NCBI RefSeq assembly: GCF_009663685.2
Contig: NZ_RCOG02000032.1
Coordinates: 249,382-313,381, forward strand
DNA: 64,000 nucleotides
Direction: 5' to 3'
Source: Cupriavidus sp. U2
Lineage (GTDB): Bacteria; Pseudomonadota; Gammaproteobacteria; Burkholderiales; Burkholderiaceae
The notes beneath the pieces are model-generated. The model did no database searches. It was not told where the DNA came from and saw nothing but the letters and a program-made list of their open reading frames with translations. Positions 63,294-64,000 of this stretch are shown here, in pieces (position 1 is the stretch's first letter; each line of letters begins with the position of its first letter). The position numbers and the translations under genes are program-made.

Positions 63294-64000
63294 TCACGCC
63301 AGCCGGAAGGCCGACATCAGCCCTGTCAGCCGTTGCGCCTGGTCTTCGAGCGACCCGGCCGCGGCGGCGGCTTCCTCCACCAGCGCCGCGTTCTGCTGCG
63401 TCATGCCGTCCATGTGCGAGACGGCCACGTTCACCTGTTCGATGCCCCGCGACTGCTCGTCCGACGCCGCGCTGATGCCGCCGACGATGTCGCTCACGCG
63501 GCGCACCGCATTGACGATGTCCTGCATGGCGCGCTCCGCGTCGTCCACCAGCGATGTGCCTTCGCGCACATTCGACACCGAGGCGCCGATCAGCGTGCGG
63601 ATTTCCTTCGACGCCGCCGCGCACCGCTGCGACAGATCGCGCACGTCGCCGGCCACCACCGCGAAGCCACGGCCGTGCTCGCCGGCCCGCGCGGCTTCGA
63701 CGGCCGCATTGAGCGCCAGGATATTGGTCTGGAAGGCGATCTTCTCGATCACATCGATGATGTCCACCACCTTGTTGGCGCCGGTGTCGATCTGCTGCAT
63801 CGTGCTCTGCACCCGCGATACGGCCTGGCTGCCGGTCTCTGCCAGCCGGCGCGCATCCACCGCCAGTGTGCTGGCCTCGCGGGCGCTATCCGCGTTGTGG
63901 CGCACGGTGCTGGTCAACTCCTCCATGCTCGAAGCGGTCTCCTGAAGCGACGCGGCCTGCTGCTCGGTACGCTGCGACAGGTTGGCATTCCCGCTGGCGA
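63294..64000 (-). CDS. Methyl-accepting chemotaxis protein, C-terminal part (cut by window edge)
   Basis: The cytoplasmic signalling domain of a chemoreceptor, which controls CheA/CheW arrays. The visible part starts with ...NLSQRTEQQAASLQETASSM, then a coiled coil, and includes the hairpin tip IAFQTNILALNAAVEAARAG. It ends EDQAQRLTGLMSAFRLA with no CheR-tethering pentapeptide. Methylation-type QE/EE pairs are present. The sensor domain and transmembrane part lie beyond the window. Confidence 0.95.
   Translation of the reverse strand, partial: ASGNANLSQRTEQQAASLQETASSMEELTSTVRHNADSAREASTLAVDARRLAETGSQAVSRVQSTMQQIDTGANKVVDIIDVIEKIAFQTNILALNAAVEAARAGEHGRGFAVVAGDVRDLSQRCAAASKEIRTLIGASVSNVREGTSLVDDAERAMQDIVNAVRRVSDIVGGISAASDEQSRGIEQVNVAVSHMDGMTQQNAALVEEAAAAAGSLEDQAQRLTGLMSAFRLA

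Overview
The window is a high-GC chromosomal segment of a betaproteobacterium. Gene content and order fit Burkholderiaceae, most likely Cupriavidus or a close Ralstonia relative. Pointers are the rpsF-priB-rpsR-rplI cluster, a polyhydroxybutyrate-related oligomer hydrolase, a full glyoxylate shunt, a long sulfur-assimilation block and a DUF1853 gene overlapping a type-4 uracil-DNA glycosylase. No rRNA, insertion sequence, integrase or CRISPR array is visible. The genus call is an inference from gene content, not from a search.

Layout. 0-9 kb: the 5' part of alr, divergent lplT, then a minus-strand run DUF1853 / uracil-DNA glycosylase / rimI / tsaB with overlapping ends, an acyl-CoA-binding protein, a small secreted protein, a DHA2-type exporter coupled to a DUF1857 protein, and a VOC protein. 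9-15 kb: central carbon metabolism, with aceB (malate synthase) plus an L-2-haloacid dehalogenase, a divergent LysR regulator, a UspA protein and aceA (isocitrate lyase). FNR/ANR-like boxes lie upstream of aceA (perfect) and uspA (degenerate). 15-18.7 kb: an alpha/beta hydrolase, a gamma-glutamylcyclotransferase-like protein and a LytTR/LytS-type two-component pair. 19-30 kb: an 11-kb block all on the minus strand for sulfate and sulfonate use (sbp, ssuADCB, a degenerate EAL protein, an RBBP9-type hydrolase, cysTWA, cysB). A 21-bp element with 17 identities occurs upstream of both sbp and cysT. 30-31 kb: a hicAB toxin-antitoxin pair with two palindromic operators. 31-39 kb: two lipoprotein enzymes (gamma-glutamyltransferase and 3-hydroxybutyrate oligomer hydrolase), an OsmC protein, and clpB with a clear sigma-32 promoter.

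39.5-46.3 kb: crcB, molybdopterin genes moaE-moaD-moeA, then thrC-hom and an AlaC-type aminotransferase. 46.5-53 kb: an Mth938-like protein, the Bcp peroxiredoxin, a possible sRNA or attenuated leader, PIN-PhoH, a secreted protein, an NlpC/P60 lipoprotein, and pit with its DUF47 partner. 53-57 kb: dnaB, rplI, rpsR, priB, rpsF, an asparaginase and lexA with two SOS boxes. 58-64 kb: tRNA-His, small ORFs, dusA, a 24-residue membrane peptide, an NADPH-dependent FMN reductase, an enoyl-CoA hydratase/3-hydroxyisobutyryl-CoA hydrolase-like protein, and the C-terminal part of a methyl-accepting chemotaxis protein.

Most of the window is ordinary housekeeping and metabolism. The parts that deserve a second look are the regulatory DNA (FNR boxes, sulfur-regulon element, sigma-32 and SOS sites, hic operators), the untranslated stretches that end in intrinsic terminators without an upstream gene, two very short ORFs, and a catalytically degenerate EAL protein embedded in the sulfonate operon.
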